A stretch of 64,000 nt of DNA from Pseudomonas mohnii (GCF_900105115.1 NZ_FNRV01000001.1:6265501-6329500); one strand, 5' to 3'; positions 56,033 to 63,890 are shown, numbered from the stretch's first letter. The notes: generated from the sequence alone by a model not told the origin. A program made the numbers and translations.

Positions 56033-57058
56033 TCAACGCACGGGGTTGGTTTTGTTTAGCCAGGCGAGCAGCGCCTGATGGAATTTTTCCGGTTCTTCCA
56101 TCTGCGGTGCGTGGCCCAGGCCCGGGAACTCAATCAATGTCGATTGCGTAATCCGTTGTGCCACTTGCTTGCCGAGCACGTCGTAGTGGCCGATTTTTGC
56201 CTTGACCTCGGGAGCCGCGATGTCGCTGCCGATGGCGGTGGTGTCGGACGTGCCGATCAGCAGCAGGGTAGGCATCTTCAGGTTCTGGAACTCGTAGTAC
56301 ACCGGCTGGCTGAAGATCATGTCGTAGATCAGCGCCGAATTCCACGCGACTTGCGCATGGCCCGGGCCTTTGTTCAGGCCGGCCAGCATGTCCACCCAGC
56401 GGTCGAACTCGGGCTTCCAGCGCCCGGCGTAATAGGTGTTGCGTTCATAGGTGCGGATACCGTCGGCGCTGAGCTTGAGTTCGCGCTCGTACCATTGGTC
56501 AACGGAGCGCCAGGGAACGCCGAGGGCCTTCCAGTCTTCCAGGCCGATGGGGTTAACCAGCGCCAGTTGCTCGACTTGTTCGGGGTATTGCAGCGCGTAG
56601 CGGGTGGCGAGCATGCCGCCGGTGGAGTGGCCGAGCAGGCTGGCCTTCTGGATACCAAGGGCTTTGAGCAGTTGCTGGGTGTTACTCGCCAGTTGCTGGA
56701 AGCTGTACTGATAGCGCTCGGGTTTGCTGGAGGTGCAGAAACCGATCTGGTCCGGGGCAATGACCCGATAACCGGCGTCACTCAGGGCTTTGATCGAGGT
56801 GTCCCAGGTCGCACCACAGAAATTCTTGCCATGCATCAGCACGACGCTGCGGCCATTGGCCTTGCCATGGGCGGCGACATCCATGTAGCCCATTTGCAGG
56901 GATTGGCCCTGGGACTCAAACTCGAAATGCTTGACCGTGTAGGGGTAGTCGAACCCTTGCAGCTCAGGACCATACGCCGGACCCTCGGCGTAGGCGCTGA
57001 CCGGCAGCGCAGCGCTCAGCAGCAGACCGGGCAACCAGCGGGAGAGGGTGGGTGACAT
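56033..57058 (-). CDS. Exported alpha/beta-fold hydrolase
   Basis: A 341-aa alpha/beta hydrolase with a Sec signal peptide (LPGLLLSAALPVSAYAEG, cleavage near residue 24), so periplasmic or secreted. The oxyanion/HG region is VVLMHGKNFCGATWD, the nucleophile elbow is LLGHSTGGMLA (Gly-His-Ser-Thr-Gly), and the catalytic His lies in EFPGLGHAPQMEEPEKFHQ. The acid is probably in LLIGTSDTTAIGSD. ATG at 57058. Substrate unknown; the fold covers esterases, lactonases and haloperoxidases. It is followed closely by the D-2-hydroxyacid dehydrogenase gene. Confidence 0.9.
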   Translation of the reverse strand: MSPTLSRWLPGLLLSAALPVSAYAEGPAYGPELQGFDYPYTVKHFEFESQGQSLQMGYMDVAAHGKANGRSVVLMHGKNFCGATWDTSIKALSDAGYRVIAPDQIGFCTSSKPERYQYSFQQLASNTQQLLKALGIQKASLLGHSTGGMLATRYALQYPEQVEQLALVNPIGLEDWKALGVPWRSVDQWYERELKLSADGIRTYERNTYYAGRWKPEFDRWVDMLAGLNKGPGHAQVAWNSALIYDMIFSQPVYYEFQNLKMPTLLLIGTSDTTAIGSDIAAPEVKAKIGHYDVLGKQVAQRITQSTLIEFPGLGHAPQMEEPEKFHQALLAWLNKTNPVR

Positions 57059-57141
57059 GGGGGAACTCCATGGGAAATCCGCCGATGCTGGATCGGCTGG
57101 ATTAGGGCGACATTAATCAGGCAATCGCCGTCGCGGTGGGT

Positions 57142-57579
57142 TCAATCCATCCAGCCCAGGGTGATCAGGGCCAGCACCCCATAACGGGCGCCCTTGGCGA
57201 GCGTTACGATCAGCAGGAAACGCCCCAATGGCTCACGCATGACGCCGGCCACCAGGGTCAGCGGGTCGCCGATCACCGGCAACCAGCTCAGCAGCAGCGA
57301 CCAATGACCGTAACGCTGGTAATGATGACGGGCCCGTTCCAGATGCCGAGGACTGACCGGAAACCAGCGCCGCTCGCGAAAACGTTCGATGGCGCGGCCC
57401 AACCACCAATTCAGCAGGGAGCCGAGGACATTGCCCAGGGTCGCCACTGCCAGCAGCGACCACAGCCCATACCGGTCGCTGAGCAGCAGCCCCACCAGGA
57501 CCGCTTCGGACTGCAAGGGCAGCAGCGTCGCGGCACCGAAGGCGGCCAGGAACAGCCCCATGTAAGCGCCGAAAATCAA
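57142..57579 (-). CDS. YqaA family inner-membrane protein (DedA/SNARE-associated)
   Basis: A 145-aa membrane protein of the YqaA/VTT (DedA-related) family with four to five helices. Marks are FLAAFGAATLLPLQSEAVLV, ATLGNVLGSLLNWWLGR and WLPVIGDPLTLVAGVMR. The start is uncertain: the TTG at 57579 overlaps the DUF411 stop by 4 bases (TTGA), suggesting coupling; the ATG at 57561 (MGLFLAAFGA) is the alternative. DedA relatives act as lipid-carrier flippases, but YqaA itself is uncharacterised. The pairing with a copper-type DUF411 gene recurs in my recollection of Pseudomonas genomes, without a known reason. Confidence 0.85.
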   Translation of the reverse strand: MIFGAYMGLFLAAFGAATLLPLQSEAVLVGLLLSDRYGLWSLLAVATLGNVLGSLLNWWLGRAIERFRERRWFPVSPRHLERARHHYQRYGHWSLLLSWLPVIGDPLTLVAGVMREPLGRFLLIVTLAKGARYGVLALITLGWMD

Positions 57580-58022
57580 TGGGCCGGGTAGTCCGCCACC
57601 ACCACATCGGTGCCGTCCTTTTTCAGGCCGATAACTTGATACGCATCGCTCATGCCATCCATCTCCATGCCTGGCGAGCCCATGGGCATGCCGGGCGCGG
57701 CAACACCCAGCAGATCGTCACGCTTGCTCAGGGCCAATACCTGATCGGCCGGTACGTGACCTTCGACGAATTTGCCGTTTATCAAACCGGTATGGCACGA
57801 CGCCAGACGCGGTGGCACGCCGTGCTGTTGCTTGAATTCGCTCATGTTGCTTTCGACATGGTCCTCGACCTTGAAGCCGTTGGCCTCCAGGTGGCTGATC
57901 CATTTTTTGCAGCAACCGCAATTGGCGTCGCGATGGACTTCGATAGGGATCAGGTCGGCGGCCTGGGCCAGGGAGGAGATCAACAGGGCGCTCAAGGCAG
58001 CCAGACGCAGAGGGTTTCGCAT
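57576..58022 (-). CDS. DUF411 periplasmic metal-binding protein
   Basis: A 148-aa exported protein. The start is the ATG at 58022 (MRNPLRLAALSALLISSLAQ), giving a clean signal peptide cleaved after AQA; the frame from 58085 would bury it. DUF411 features are HRDANCGCCKKWISHLEANG (Cys-x-Cys-Cys), RLASCHTGLINGKFVEGHVP (Cys-His) and a Met-rich loop PGMPMGSPGMEMDGM. These Cys/Met/His ligands point to copper binding; DUF411 proteins occur in copper- and silver-resistance loci. Its stop overlaps the YqaA start. A CopR-box-like sequence lies about 145 bases upstream. Confidence 0.87.
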   Translation of the reverse strand: MRNPLRLAALSALLISSLAQAADLIPIEVHRDANCGCCKKWISHLEANGFKVEDHVESNMSEFKQQHGVPPRLASCHTGLINGKFVEGHVPADQVLALSKRDDLLGVAAPGMPMGSPGMEMDGMSDAYQVIGLKKDGTDVVVADYPAH

Positions 58023-58165
58023 GGAAAATGGGTCTCGTCTTGCGGGCAAAGGAAAGCATTCTGACCAAAATATCCTTTCGGGCATTCAAGGATTGTTTCT
58101 AATTGATACAGAGTTGCTCAGCTCTAGCCTCGTAGATCCCGTCTGACATGCCGATGAGGCGGACA

Positions 58166-58179
58166 TTACAAAACTGTCA
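58166..58179. promoter_or_regulatory. CopR/PcoR-box-like sequence
   Basis: TTACA-AAAC-TGTCA matches TTACA-N4-TGTAA at nine of ten defined positions. It lies between the DUF411 gene and the terminator-like hairpin. Assignment rests on the pattern alone. Confidence 0.35.
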
Positions 58180-58285
58180 GGTACCTCGTAGAGGGGGATG
58201 CAGAGCCTGAAACCGATGTCGAGAGCGGCGACCCGGCGCTTAGACCTGGCAAGAACGTCGAACGACAGCCTGAATTCGAACAGTG

Positions 58286-58327
58286 CTGGCCCGCTCAGGC
58301 AATCGAACGGGCCAGGCCATTATTTTT
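58286..58327 (+). terminator. Orphan rho-independent terminator-like hairpin
   Basis: CTGGCCCG and CGGGCCAG (8 bp, 14-base loop) are followed by GCCATTATTTTT. No plus-strand gene precedes it, so it may end an unannotated short transcript. Confidence 0.5.
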
Positions 58328-58405
58328 CCGGATCAAGACTCCACTAAGAAAACCTGTTTGTCAGTTCGCTGACTGAATGAAGCGCCGTCTGATGAATGAC
58401 GGGTG

Positions 58406-58546
58406 TTATCGACGCTGGTAGTAACCCGGTCCACCGTGATCGTAGTGACGGTCATGGTCGTGCCAGCCACCGTGGGGGAACACGATGCAGCCACTCAGGG
58501 ACAATAGAGCCAGCAGGGGAATCAGCAGGGTGATTCGACGCAACAT
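58406..58546 (-). CDS. Small His/Gly-rich lipoprotein, 46 aa
   Basis: Read directly on the minus strand: ATG at 58546, TAA at 58406-58408. The protein starts MLRRITLLIPLLALLSLSGC, a complete lipoprotein signal with lipobox LSGC (Cys 20), followed by IVFPHGGWHDHDRHYDHGGP and GYYQRR. The mature 27-residue chain has six His and many Gly. GAGGA lies 7 bases before the ATG. Short His-rich lipoproteins of this type are common hypothetical proteins in Pseudomonas; metal binding is plausible, especially beside a DUF411 gene, but untested. Confidence 0.78.
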   Translation of the reverse strand: MLRRITLLIPLLALLSLSGCIVFPHGGWHDHDRHYDHGGPGYYQRR

Positions 58547-58715
58547 TTGAAAATCCTCATGGTTATCGCCGAGATAAAGCTAAAACTCTTCATCGGCTGT
58601 AACATGAGACCCCGTTTGCAGCCACTCATCCCCGAAAGACAGTAGGGTCTTGGCATGCATTCGGATACAAAGCGGATACATTTTTCAGGTTCAGGTTTAC
58701 ATTCAGGAAATGGCA

Positions 58716-58904
58716 ATGACCCAGTCGCAACGTTTGAAATACTCGATTCTGATTTCCCTGGTGGTGCTGGGAATCATGTTTGGCCTTTCGTATTTGCAGA
58801 GCACAGGGGTCATCAGCGAAAAGCTGTTTCAGTACATCGCCATTGGCGTGGCGGTGATTGTGGTGGTCATCAATGGCGTGATGCGCCGCAAGGTCAAGCC
58901 CTGA
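58716..58904 (+). CDS. Small two-helix membrane protein, 62 aa
   Basis: A 62-aa protein with two hydrophobic segments (YSILISLVVLGIMFGLSYL and YIAIGVAVIVVVINGVM) and a basic C-terminus (RRKVKP). The start is taken at the ATG at 58716 (MTQSQRLKYS) because AGGAA lies 7 bases upstream; ATGs at 58710 and in the longer frame from 58650 are less supported. No family was recognised. It is convergent with the Fur-like regulator gene. Confidence 0.72.
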   Translation: MTQSQRLKYSILISLVVLGIMFGLSYLQSTGVISEKLFQYIAIGVAVIVVVINGVMRRKVKP

Positions 58905-58924
58905 GCAATAGGCCCAGGGTTTGA

Positions 58925-59296
58925 TCATGCCTGTTGCAGGACAGCGGCGGCCTTCGGGTGCAGGCTGTAGCTTTTGTCCGGATTGAGGACAATCACGCCT
59001 TCACTGCACAGGCGTTTGAGCACTTCGCGCACACTCAGGAAGGACAGCGGAATATCCAGTTCCAGCAATTGAGTGTGCACGCCACGCACGCCCAGGCTGC
59101 GGTCTTGTTCGGCGGCCCTCAGCAAGGCGTCGATGACTTTCAGGCGAATCAGACTGGTTCGCAGGCCGAAGCTCTTGAGCAGTAACCTGATCCGCTCATT
59201 GCCGTGGCGTTCGGCAGGCGGGTCAAAGGTATCGCTCCCGATGGCGGTGCTGATTGGCGCATGGCTACCGTCCGTCGGCAGTTGCGAGTTGTACAT
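58925..59296 (-). CDS. Short Fur-like winged-helix regulator
   Basis: A 123-aa protein. The start is the ATG at 59296 (MYNSQLPTDGSHAPIS), with AGGAG 7 bases upstream. After about 40 unstructured residues comes a Fur-type winged helix: LLLKSFGLRTSLIRLKVIDA, HTQLLELDIPLSFLSVREVL and KRLCSEGVIVLNPDKSYSLH. The Fur dimerisation and metal-binding half (His/Cys-rich) is absent, as the protein ends just after the wing. It is usually annotated as Fe2+/Zn2+ uptake regulation protein. Next to an orphan fecR, it suggests iron-linked control, but it may not sense metal itself. Confidence 0.75.
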   Translation of the reverse strand: MYNSQLPTDGSHAPISTAIGSDTFDPPAERHGNERIRLLLKSFGLRTSLIRLKVIDALLRAAEQDRSLGVRGVHTQLLELDIPLSFLSVREVLKRLCSEGVIVLNPDKSYSLHPKAAAVLQQA

Positions 59297-59543
59297 GGCA
59301 AAACTCCTGTTGCGAGGCTCATCAGGAAAACACGTGTGCGCTCGTACCTGACTGGACGTATGAGCCACGCAAATGATGAAGACTCGAATGTAGAAATTTC
59401 GTCGTCATTGCGTCAGCAACCCGTGAGCCCCGCAGCATTACCCGCCAATGGCCTGGATTTTCGTCGTTTGTTTCGTTGCGCAGTGGATGCGCTGTGCGTG
59501 TCAGTACGCAGAACCGAGGGCCGCACCCGGCAGGGTGGGGCCT

Positions 59544-60548
59544 TCAGCTTTTCGGCGATTGTTGCGGAGTGGAGTTGAGGACCGGGTTGCCGTCCTTGTT
59601 GCGGGTCAGGTAGACCGGCAGCACCTTGGGCAGGGTCGCCACCAGGGTGTCGAGCTCCTTGATGTTGTAGACCCCGCCGATACGGATCGCACCGGTGCCG
59701 TGATCAGCGATCATCAGCGGTTGTTTCAGGTAGCGGTTGATCAATGGCAGCGCATCGCTCAGCGCCAGGTCATCGAGGACCAGTTTGCCGCTACGCCAGG
59801 CCAGCGAATTGTCGTGGTCGTCAGTCTGACTGATGCGAGGGACGCGATCACCCTGTTGATAGCTCGCCTGCATCGCAGGGCGGAGTCGCAAGCCATCGCC
59901 GGACGCGTCATCGTGGCTGCTGACCAGCACCGAACCTTCGATCAGGTTCACTTTTACCTGGTCTTCGTACATCCAGACATTGAATCGGGTTCCGGTAACG
60001 CGGATCTTGCCTTCGCCGGCCTTGACCACGAACGGGTGGGTGGTGTCATGGGTGACGCTGAAGAAAGCTTCGCCTTTTTTCAAGGTGACCCGACGCTGAT
60101 CCTTGTAGTGGCTGTACGTCAGCTCGCTGCCCAGGTTCAGCTCGACCTGACTGCCATCCTGCAGGGTGACCTGACGAACAGAATCGGTGGCCTCGAAGTG
60201 CTGGTACGAATTCGGCAACCAGCCGAGGTTCCAACCGCTGTAGGCCGCCAGCGGCAGTGCCAGGGCACACACCGACGCGGCGATGCCTAAGGTACGCCAG
60301 GGTGTCCGGGGTTTGGCTTGAACCATCGGTGCGACGACAGGTTCGGGACGGGGCAAATCCCCGGCGACATCCCAGATTTCCAGCATCGCCTGGTACTCGA
60401 ACGCATGGAGCGGGTGGGCATCTCGCCACCGCTCGAACGCCAGACGTTCCTGCGCGGTGCAGTCATCGGCGTGCAAACGCATGCACCAGTGCGCTGCCGC
60501 ATCGGTGATGGCATCGTATTCGGCTGGCGAGAGAGCGTTGTCGGTCAT
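59544..60548 (-). CDS. FecR family anti-sigma/signal transducer (orphan)
   Basis: A 334-aa inner-membrane regulator of the FecR family, which passes TonB-receptor signals to an ECF sigma factor. An N-terminal DUF4880 domain (AAHWCMRLHADDCTAQERLA) on the cytoplasmic side is followed by one helix (TLGIAASVCALALPLAAYSG, about residues 86-105) and the periplasmic FecR domain (QVTLQDGSQVELNLGSELTY, IRVTGTRFNVWMYEDQVKVN) with a C-terminal STN-like part. ATG at 60548 with AGGATGAG upstream. Unusually, no sigma factor gene precedes it and no TonB-dependent receptor follows; the expected sigma position holds degraded sequence. Confidence 0.9.
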   Translation of the reverse strand: MTDNALSPAEYDAITDAAAHWCMRLHADDCTAQERLAFERWRDAHPLHAFEYQAMLEIWDVAGDLPRPEPVVAPMVQAKPRTPWRTLGIAASVCALALPLAAYSGWNLGWLPNSYQHFEATDSVRQVTLQDGSQVELNLGSELTYSHYKDQRRVTLKKGEAFFSVTHDTTHPFVVKAGEGKIRVTGTRFNVWMYEDQVKVNLIEGSVLVSSHDDASGDGLRLRPAMQASYQQGDRVPRISQTDDHDNSLAWRSGKLVLDDLALSDALPLINRYLKQPLMIADHGTGAIRIGGVYNIKELDTLVATLPKVLPVYLTRNKDGNPVLNSTPQQSPKS

Positions 60549-60605
60549 TGACTCATCCTGATTTCCCGCATTCTAACCTTGAGCCAGTCGGCGAGAACAT
60601 CAGTC

Positions 60606-60913
60606 ATGGCAATTACCCATCAAAGGACGCTTGTTTTTCGGCAAGACACGGAAACCTGGCGGTGCCAGGCCGTGCCCATCATCGCAGCAAAAAATCATGC
60701 GCAGCCCCGCGCGGCTGCGCCTGTTCGTGTCACTCAGGTCTGTGGGGCGGACGTGCCGGGCAACGGGATGACAACGGGTTGATCCTTTACACCCCTTACG
60801 ACGGCATCAAGAAGTTCGACAGTCTTGTCACGCTGAAAAGCCAACTTGAACAGCGCCTCAACAGTGCCACCGAGGACGATCGGCTACTGGCACTGGCCAT
60901 TGTGATCGGGTGA
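60606..60913 (+). pseudogene. Frameshifted toxin-like gene fragment
   Basis: Two frames join into one recognisable segment: ...VTQVCGADVPGN in the frame from the ATG at 60606 (stop at 60780), then LILYTPYDGIKKFDSLVTLK and SQLEQRLNSATEDDRLLALA in the next frame to 60913. The ILYTP-x-DG-x-x-x-F-D-x-x-x-x-L pattern resembles the large DUF6543/dermonecrotic-toxin-like proteins of Pseudomonas, so this is probably a scrap of such a gene. Family assignment is from pattern memory. The remaining parts of this 470-base gap hold no gene that I can support, apart from the dpkA promoter region. Confidence 0.4.
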
Positions 60914-61020
60914 TGGATGCCACGGCCTCATCTAAAAGTTGACAGGTCGCTCGCCCCGCGTTGTTAATCGGCGGTCTATATACGCTGTTGCCCCCTCCAA
61001 AAATTAGTCTGGAGCTTCAG

Positions 61021-62061
61021 ATGTCTGCGCCACACGATCAAGTGTCTACTGTTGTCTCGCAAAACCTGTCCCTCGATGAGCTGACAGCGTTGCTTGAGAA
61101 GATATTCCAGCGTCATGGCACCTCGGCCGAGGTCGCTCGGGTGCTGGCTGAAAACTGCGCGGGCGCCGAGCGCGACGGCGCGCACAGTCATGGGGTGTTC
61201 CGGATGCCGGGATACGTCTCGACGCTGCAGAGCGGTTGGGTAAACGGCAAGGCCGTACCGGTGGTCGAGGATGTGGCTTCGGGGTTTGTCCGAGTCGACG
61301 CCGACAACGGCTTCGCGCAACCGGCCCTCGCCGCCGCACGGGCCTTGCTGGTGGAAAAAGCCCGCAGTGCCGGCATCGCGGTACTGGCGATCCGCAATTC
61401 CCACCATTTCGGCGCGTTGTGGCCGGACGTCGAGCCGTTCGCTTATGAGGGGCTGGTAGCGCTCAGTGTGGTCAACAGCATGACGTGCGTCGTCCCGCAT
61501 GGCGCCGACCGACCGTTGTTTGGCACCAACCCGATCGCCTTTGCGGCGCCGCGGGCCGACGGTGATCCGATTGTCTTTGACCTGGCCACCAGTGCCATTG
61601 CCCATGGTGACGTGCAGATTGCCGCGCGCAAGGGTGAGCGGTTGCCACCCGGCATGGGCGTGGACAGCCTTGGTCAGCCGACCCAGGATCCGAAGGCGAT
61701 CCTCGAAGGTGGCGCGTTGCTGCCGTTCGGCGGGCACAAGGGCTCGGCGCTGTCGATGATGGTGGAGTTGTTGGCGGCGGCCCTGACCGGAGGCAATTTT
61801 TCTTTCGAGTTCGACTGGAACAACCATCCCGGCGCCAAGACCCCATGGACCGGGCAATTGCTGATCGTGATCGATCCTTCCAAGGCGGCGGGCCAGAGCT
61901 TCGCCGAGCGCAGCCAGGAGTTGGTGCGGCAGATGCACGGGGTGGGTTTGAAGCGCTTGCCGGGTGATCGGCGTCATCAGCAACGCGCGAAATCGGCGAC
62001 GGCGGGTATTGCCCTGGATGAGCAGACACTGGCCAATCTGCGGAAACTGGCGGGGCTTTGA
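61021..62061 (+). CDS. dpkA: Delta1-piperideine-2-carboxylate / pyrroline-2-carboxylate reductase DpkA
   Basis: A 346-aa NADPH-dependent imino-acid reductase of the malate/L-lactate dehydrogenase-like (LDH2) family; DpkA makes L-pipecolate in D-lysine catabolism and L-proline from pyrroline-2-carboxylate. The start is the ATG at 61021 (MSAPHDQVSTVVSQNLS), with GGAG 6 bases upstream. Family marks are CAGAERDGAHSHGVFRMPGY (catalytic His), AIRNSHHFGALWPDVEPFA, PLFGTNPIAFAAPRADGDPI, FDLATSAIAHGDVQIAARKG and LLPFGGHKGSALSMMVELLA. These agree closely with DpkA of P. putida/P. syringae as I recall it. It is monocistronic here. Confidence 0.88.
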   Translation: MSAPHDQVSTVVSQNLSLDELTALLEKIFQRHGTSAEVARVLAENCAGAERDGAHSHGVFRMPGYVSTLQSGWVNGKAVPVVEDVASGFVRVDADNGFAQPALAAARALLVEKARSAGIAVLAIRNSHHFGALWPDVEPFAYEGLVALSVVNSMTCVVPHGADRPLFGTNPIAFAAPRADGDPIVFDLATSAIAHGDVQIAARKGERLPPGMGVDSLGQPTQDPKAILEGGALLPFGGHKGSALSMMVELLAAALTGGNFSFEFDWNNHPGAKTPWTGQLLIVIDPSKAAGQSFAERSQELVRQMHGVGLKRLPGDRRHQQRAKSATAGIALDEQTLANLRKLAGL

Positions 62062-62084
62062 TCCTGGATTAACACCCCCGATCA

Positions 62085-62190
62085 ATGTAGGAGCGAGCTT
62101 GCTCCGGGCGGCGTTCCGACGATAGCGGTAGAGCAGGCACATCGATGTTGAATGTGCCGCCGCCATCGCGAGCAAGGCCGCTCCTACAGG
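62085..62190. repeat. REPIN (inverted REP doublet)
   Basis: ATGTAGGAGCGAGCTTGCTC from 62085 and GCAAGGCCGCTCCTACAGG ending at 62190 face each other between dpkA and the DUF883 gene. Confidence 0.82.
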
Positions 62191-62208
62191 TTCAAGGGTG
62201 ACCGGAAT

Positions 62209-62526
62209 TCAGCGGCGGGCCAGCAGCAACCCGACCACCAGGCCAAACCCGGCAGAAACCGCAACGGTTTGCCATGGATGGCCGCCAATGTAGGTTTCGG
62301 TGGCGTCGACCGCAGGTTTGGCCCGATCACGCACACTGGTGACCGAGTCCCGGGCCAGCTGGAGTTTCTGGGCAATCTGCCCGCGGAGCGTCTCGGCTTC
62401 CTCTCCCACCAGGGAGGCACTGCTTTTCAGCAGCTTCTCCGACTCTTCTATCAGCGCCGATAACTCACTGAATGCCTGATCCTTGATTTGTTCTTCGGCG
62501 ACTTGTGCGGCGGTTTTCCGGGCCAT
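62209..62526 (-). CDS. DUF883 family protein (ElaB/YqjD-like)
   Basis: A 105-aa protein with a long amphipathic N-terminal helix (residues 1-75: LIEESEKLLKSSASLVGEEA) and one C-terminal transmembrane helix (WQTVAVSAGFGLVVGLLLAR), the layout of ElaB/YqjD proteins, which are C-tail-anchored and bind ribosomes in stationary phase in E. coli. AAGGAG lies upstream of the ATG at 62526. Stationary-phase expression is likely by analogy only. Confidence 0.88.
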   Translation of the reverse strand: MARKTAAQVAEEQIKDQAFSELSALIEESEKLLKSSASLVGEEAETLRGQIAQKLQLARDSVTSVRDRAKPAVDATETYIGGHPWQTVAVSAGFGLVVGLLLARR

Positions 62527-62689
62527 TTAAGGACTCCTTGCAGGTAAGTGGACAGTGAACAATGGAGTGCGCCGCGATTGAAAAAGTTGCAGCGACTTTT
62601 CCCACGGACTTGATCCTGCAAAAATCCGGCGCAGGACGATTCATCCTACAGTGTAAGATGTCGCCTATTTTACGCAGCAGGAAATTCCC

Positions 62690-62944
62690 ATGAGCTTCAA
62701 TCTGGCCGACAAACCCCTTGCCGAGCGCGCTGCGCTTGAAGATGAGAAATCACGTCTGTTCGAACTCTGGCAAACCAACCTGGGCAAAGCCAAGGGCGAA
62801 GCCGCACGGTTGTTTGGCGAGCGCGCCAAACGCAAAGGCAAATGGGCCGAGTGGGTCCGCGCCGAACTGGATGGCATGTCGCCGCCGGAGTTCTCGAACA
62901 TGGTGCGCAGTGAAGTCAATCGCCTGATGGCGGCCAATAAGTAA
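62690..62944 (+). CDS. Small conserved hypothetical protein, 84 aa
   Basis: An 84-aa charged soluble protein (MSFNLADKPLAERAALEDEK to NRLMAANK), mostly helical, with LWQTNLGKAKGEAARLFGER and WAEWVRAELDGMSPPEFSN. CAGGAA lies upstream of the ATG. No family recognised. It is convergent with the LysR-type regulator, 3 bases apart. Confidence 0.75.
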   Translation: MSFNLADKPLAERAALEDEKSRLFELWQTNLGKAKGEAARLFGERAKRKGKWAEWVRAELDGMSPPEFSNMVRSEVNRLMAANK

Positions 62945-62947
62945 CGC

Positions 62948-63856
62948 CTAGGCAAAACTCGCGACGATCGCTTCACGCACTTTCAGCACCACCGGATCGA
63001 GCTGGGTGCTGGTACGCCAGCCCAGTTCGATCGGGTAGCGCGGTAGCGCCAAGGGGCAGGGCAGCAGCGCCAGCCCTGTGAGCGCCGCGATGCTTCGGGC
63101 AGCGTGGGCCGGGATGGTCGCCACCGCCTGACTGCCCTTGAGCAGATGCGGCAATGCCGCAAAATGCGTGGTCGAGGCACAGACCCGCCGACTCAAACCG
63201 ACCGCTGCCAGGCCTTCGTCGGTGATCCCGATGAATCCACCCGACGACACCAGAATGTGTTCGCGGGCGACGAACTCCTCAAGGCTGATGTGCTGCTGGC
63301 CCTCGACCAGGCTGAGTGGATCGACCAGGCACAGGTAGCTTCCTTCACCCAGCACCTGACGACTGAGCAAGCGTTCGGCAAACCCGCCGGCGGTAATCGC
63401 CAGATCGATGCTGCGGTCCATAAGCGCCTGCGCGACGATCTGGCTGTGGGTCTGGCGAAAGATCAGGCGCAGTTTTGCTGCGCTGCGGGCAATTTCCTCG
63501 ATCAACCGTCGGCCGTAGGCAATCTCGAAATCATCGGACATGCCCACCGTCACGGCGCGCCCGTCGTAATGGTTGGCCGTCGGGTCGACCATGGCCAGGC
63601 TCTGCCGGCATTTGTTCAGCGCATCGCTGACCACCGGTTTCAATTGATTGGCTTTGAGCGTTGGCGCGAGGCCACGACCGGTGCGCACGAAAAGCGGATC
63701 GCCATACACCTCGCGCAGCCGGCGCAACGCCGCACTGACTGCCGATTGCGTGACGCCCAGGCGCAGGGCGGCGCGACTGGCGCTGGACTCCTCATGCAGG
63801 GCTTCGAAGACTTTGAGCAAGTTGAGGTCGACGTCGGTGATATTCATTTTATTCAT
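62948..63856 (-). CDS. LysR-type transcriptional regulator
   Basis: A 302-aa LTTR. The N-terminal winged helix is DLNLLKVFEALHEESSASRA and LRLGVTQSAVSAALRRLRE, followed by DPLFVRTGRGLAPT; the rest is the periplasmic-binding-like effector domain. ATGs at 63856 (MNKMNITDVD) and 63847 (MNITDVD) are both possible; neither has a strong ribosome site. It is divergent from the gene starting at 63941, the standard arrangement for an LTTR and its target, with ATTCA-type dyads in the 84-base gap. It resembles the NodD/NahR-like subgroup that starts DLNLLKVF. Confidence 0.9.
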   Translation of the reverse strand: MNKMNITDVDLNLLKVFEALHEESSASRAALRLGVTQSAVSAALRRLREVYGDPLFVRTGRGLAPTLKANQLKPVVSDALNKCRQSLAMVDPTANHYDGRAVTVGMSDDFEIAYGRRLIEEIARSAAKLRLIFRQTHSQIVAQALMDRSIDLAITAGGFAERLLSRQVLGEGSYLCLVDPLSLVEGQQHISLEEFVAREHILVSSGGFIGITDEGLAAVGLSRRVCASTTHFAALPHLLKGSQAVATIPAHAARSIAALTGLALLPCPLALPRYPIELGWRTSTQLDPVVLKVREAIVASFA

Positions 63857-63890
63857 ATCATTCAGCAGTGAATGGGGCTTTATTCATGAT
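63843..63890. promoter_or_regulatory. Repeated ATTCA motifs, likely LysR operator region
   Basis: ATTCA occurs at 63842, 63851, 63860 and about 63881. The third forms the dyad ATTCA-GCAG-TGAAT (63860-63873), compatible with an LTTR site between the two divergent genes. Confidence 0.4.

Larger units (their letters stand above)
58023..58405. other. Gene-poor region between DUF411 and a small lipoprotein gene
   Basis: Contains a CopR-like box (58166-58179) inside a wider CTGACA...TGTCAG inverted repeat, a 48-codon frame from the ATG at 58198 preceded directly by GAGGGGG (not recognised), and a terminator-like hairpin in plus orientation (58286-58327). A small regulatory RNA or short peptide gene is possible. 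Confidence 0.4.

Noticed and set aside
59360..59578. Plus-strand 72-codon frame from the ATG at 59360, convergent with fecR
   Set aside because: No ribosome site, no recognisable motif, and it overlaps the fecR 3' end. Could be real but unsupported.
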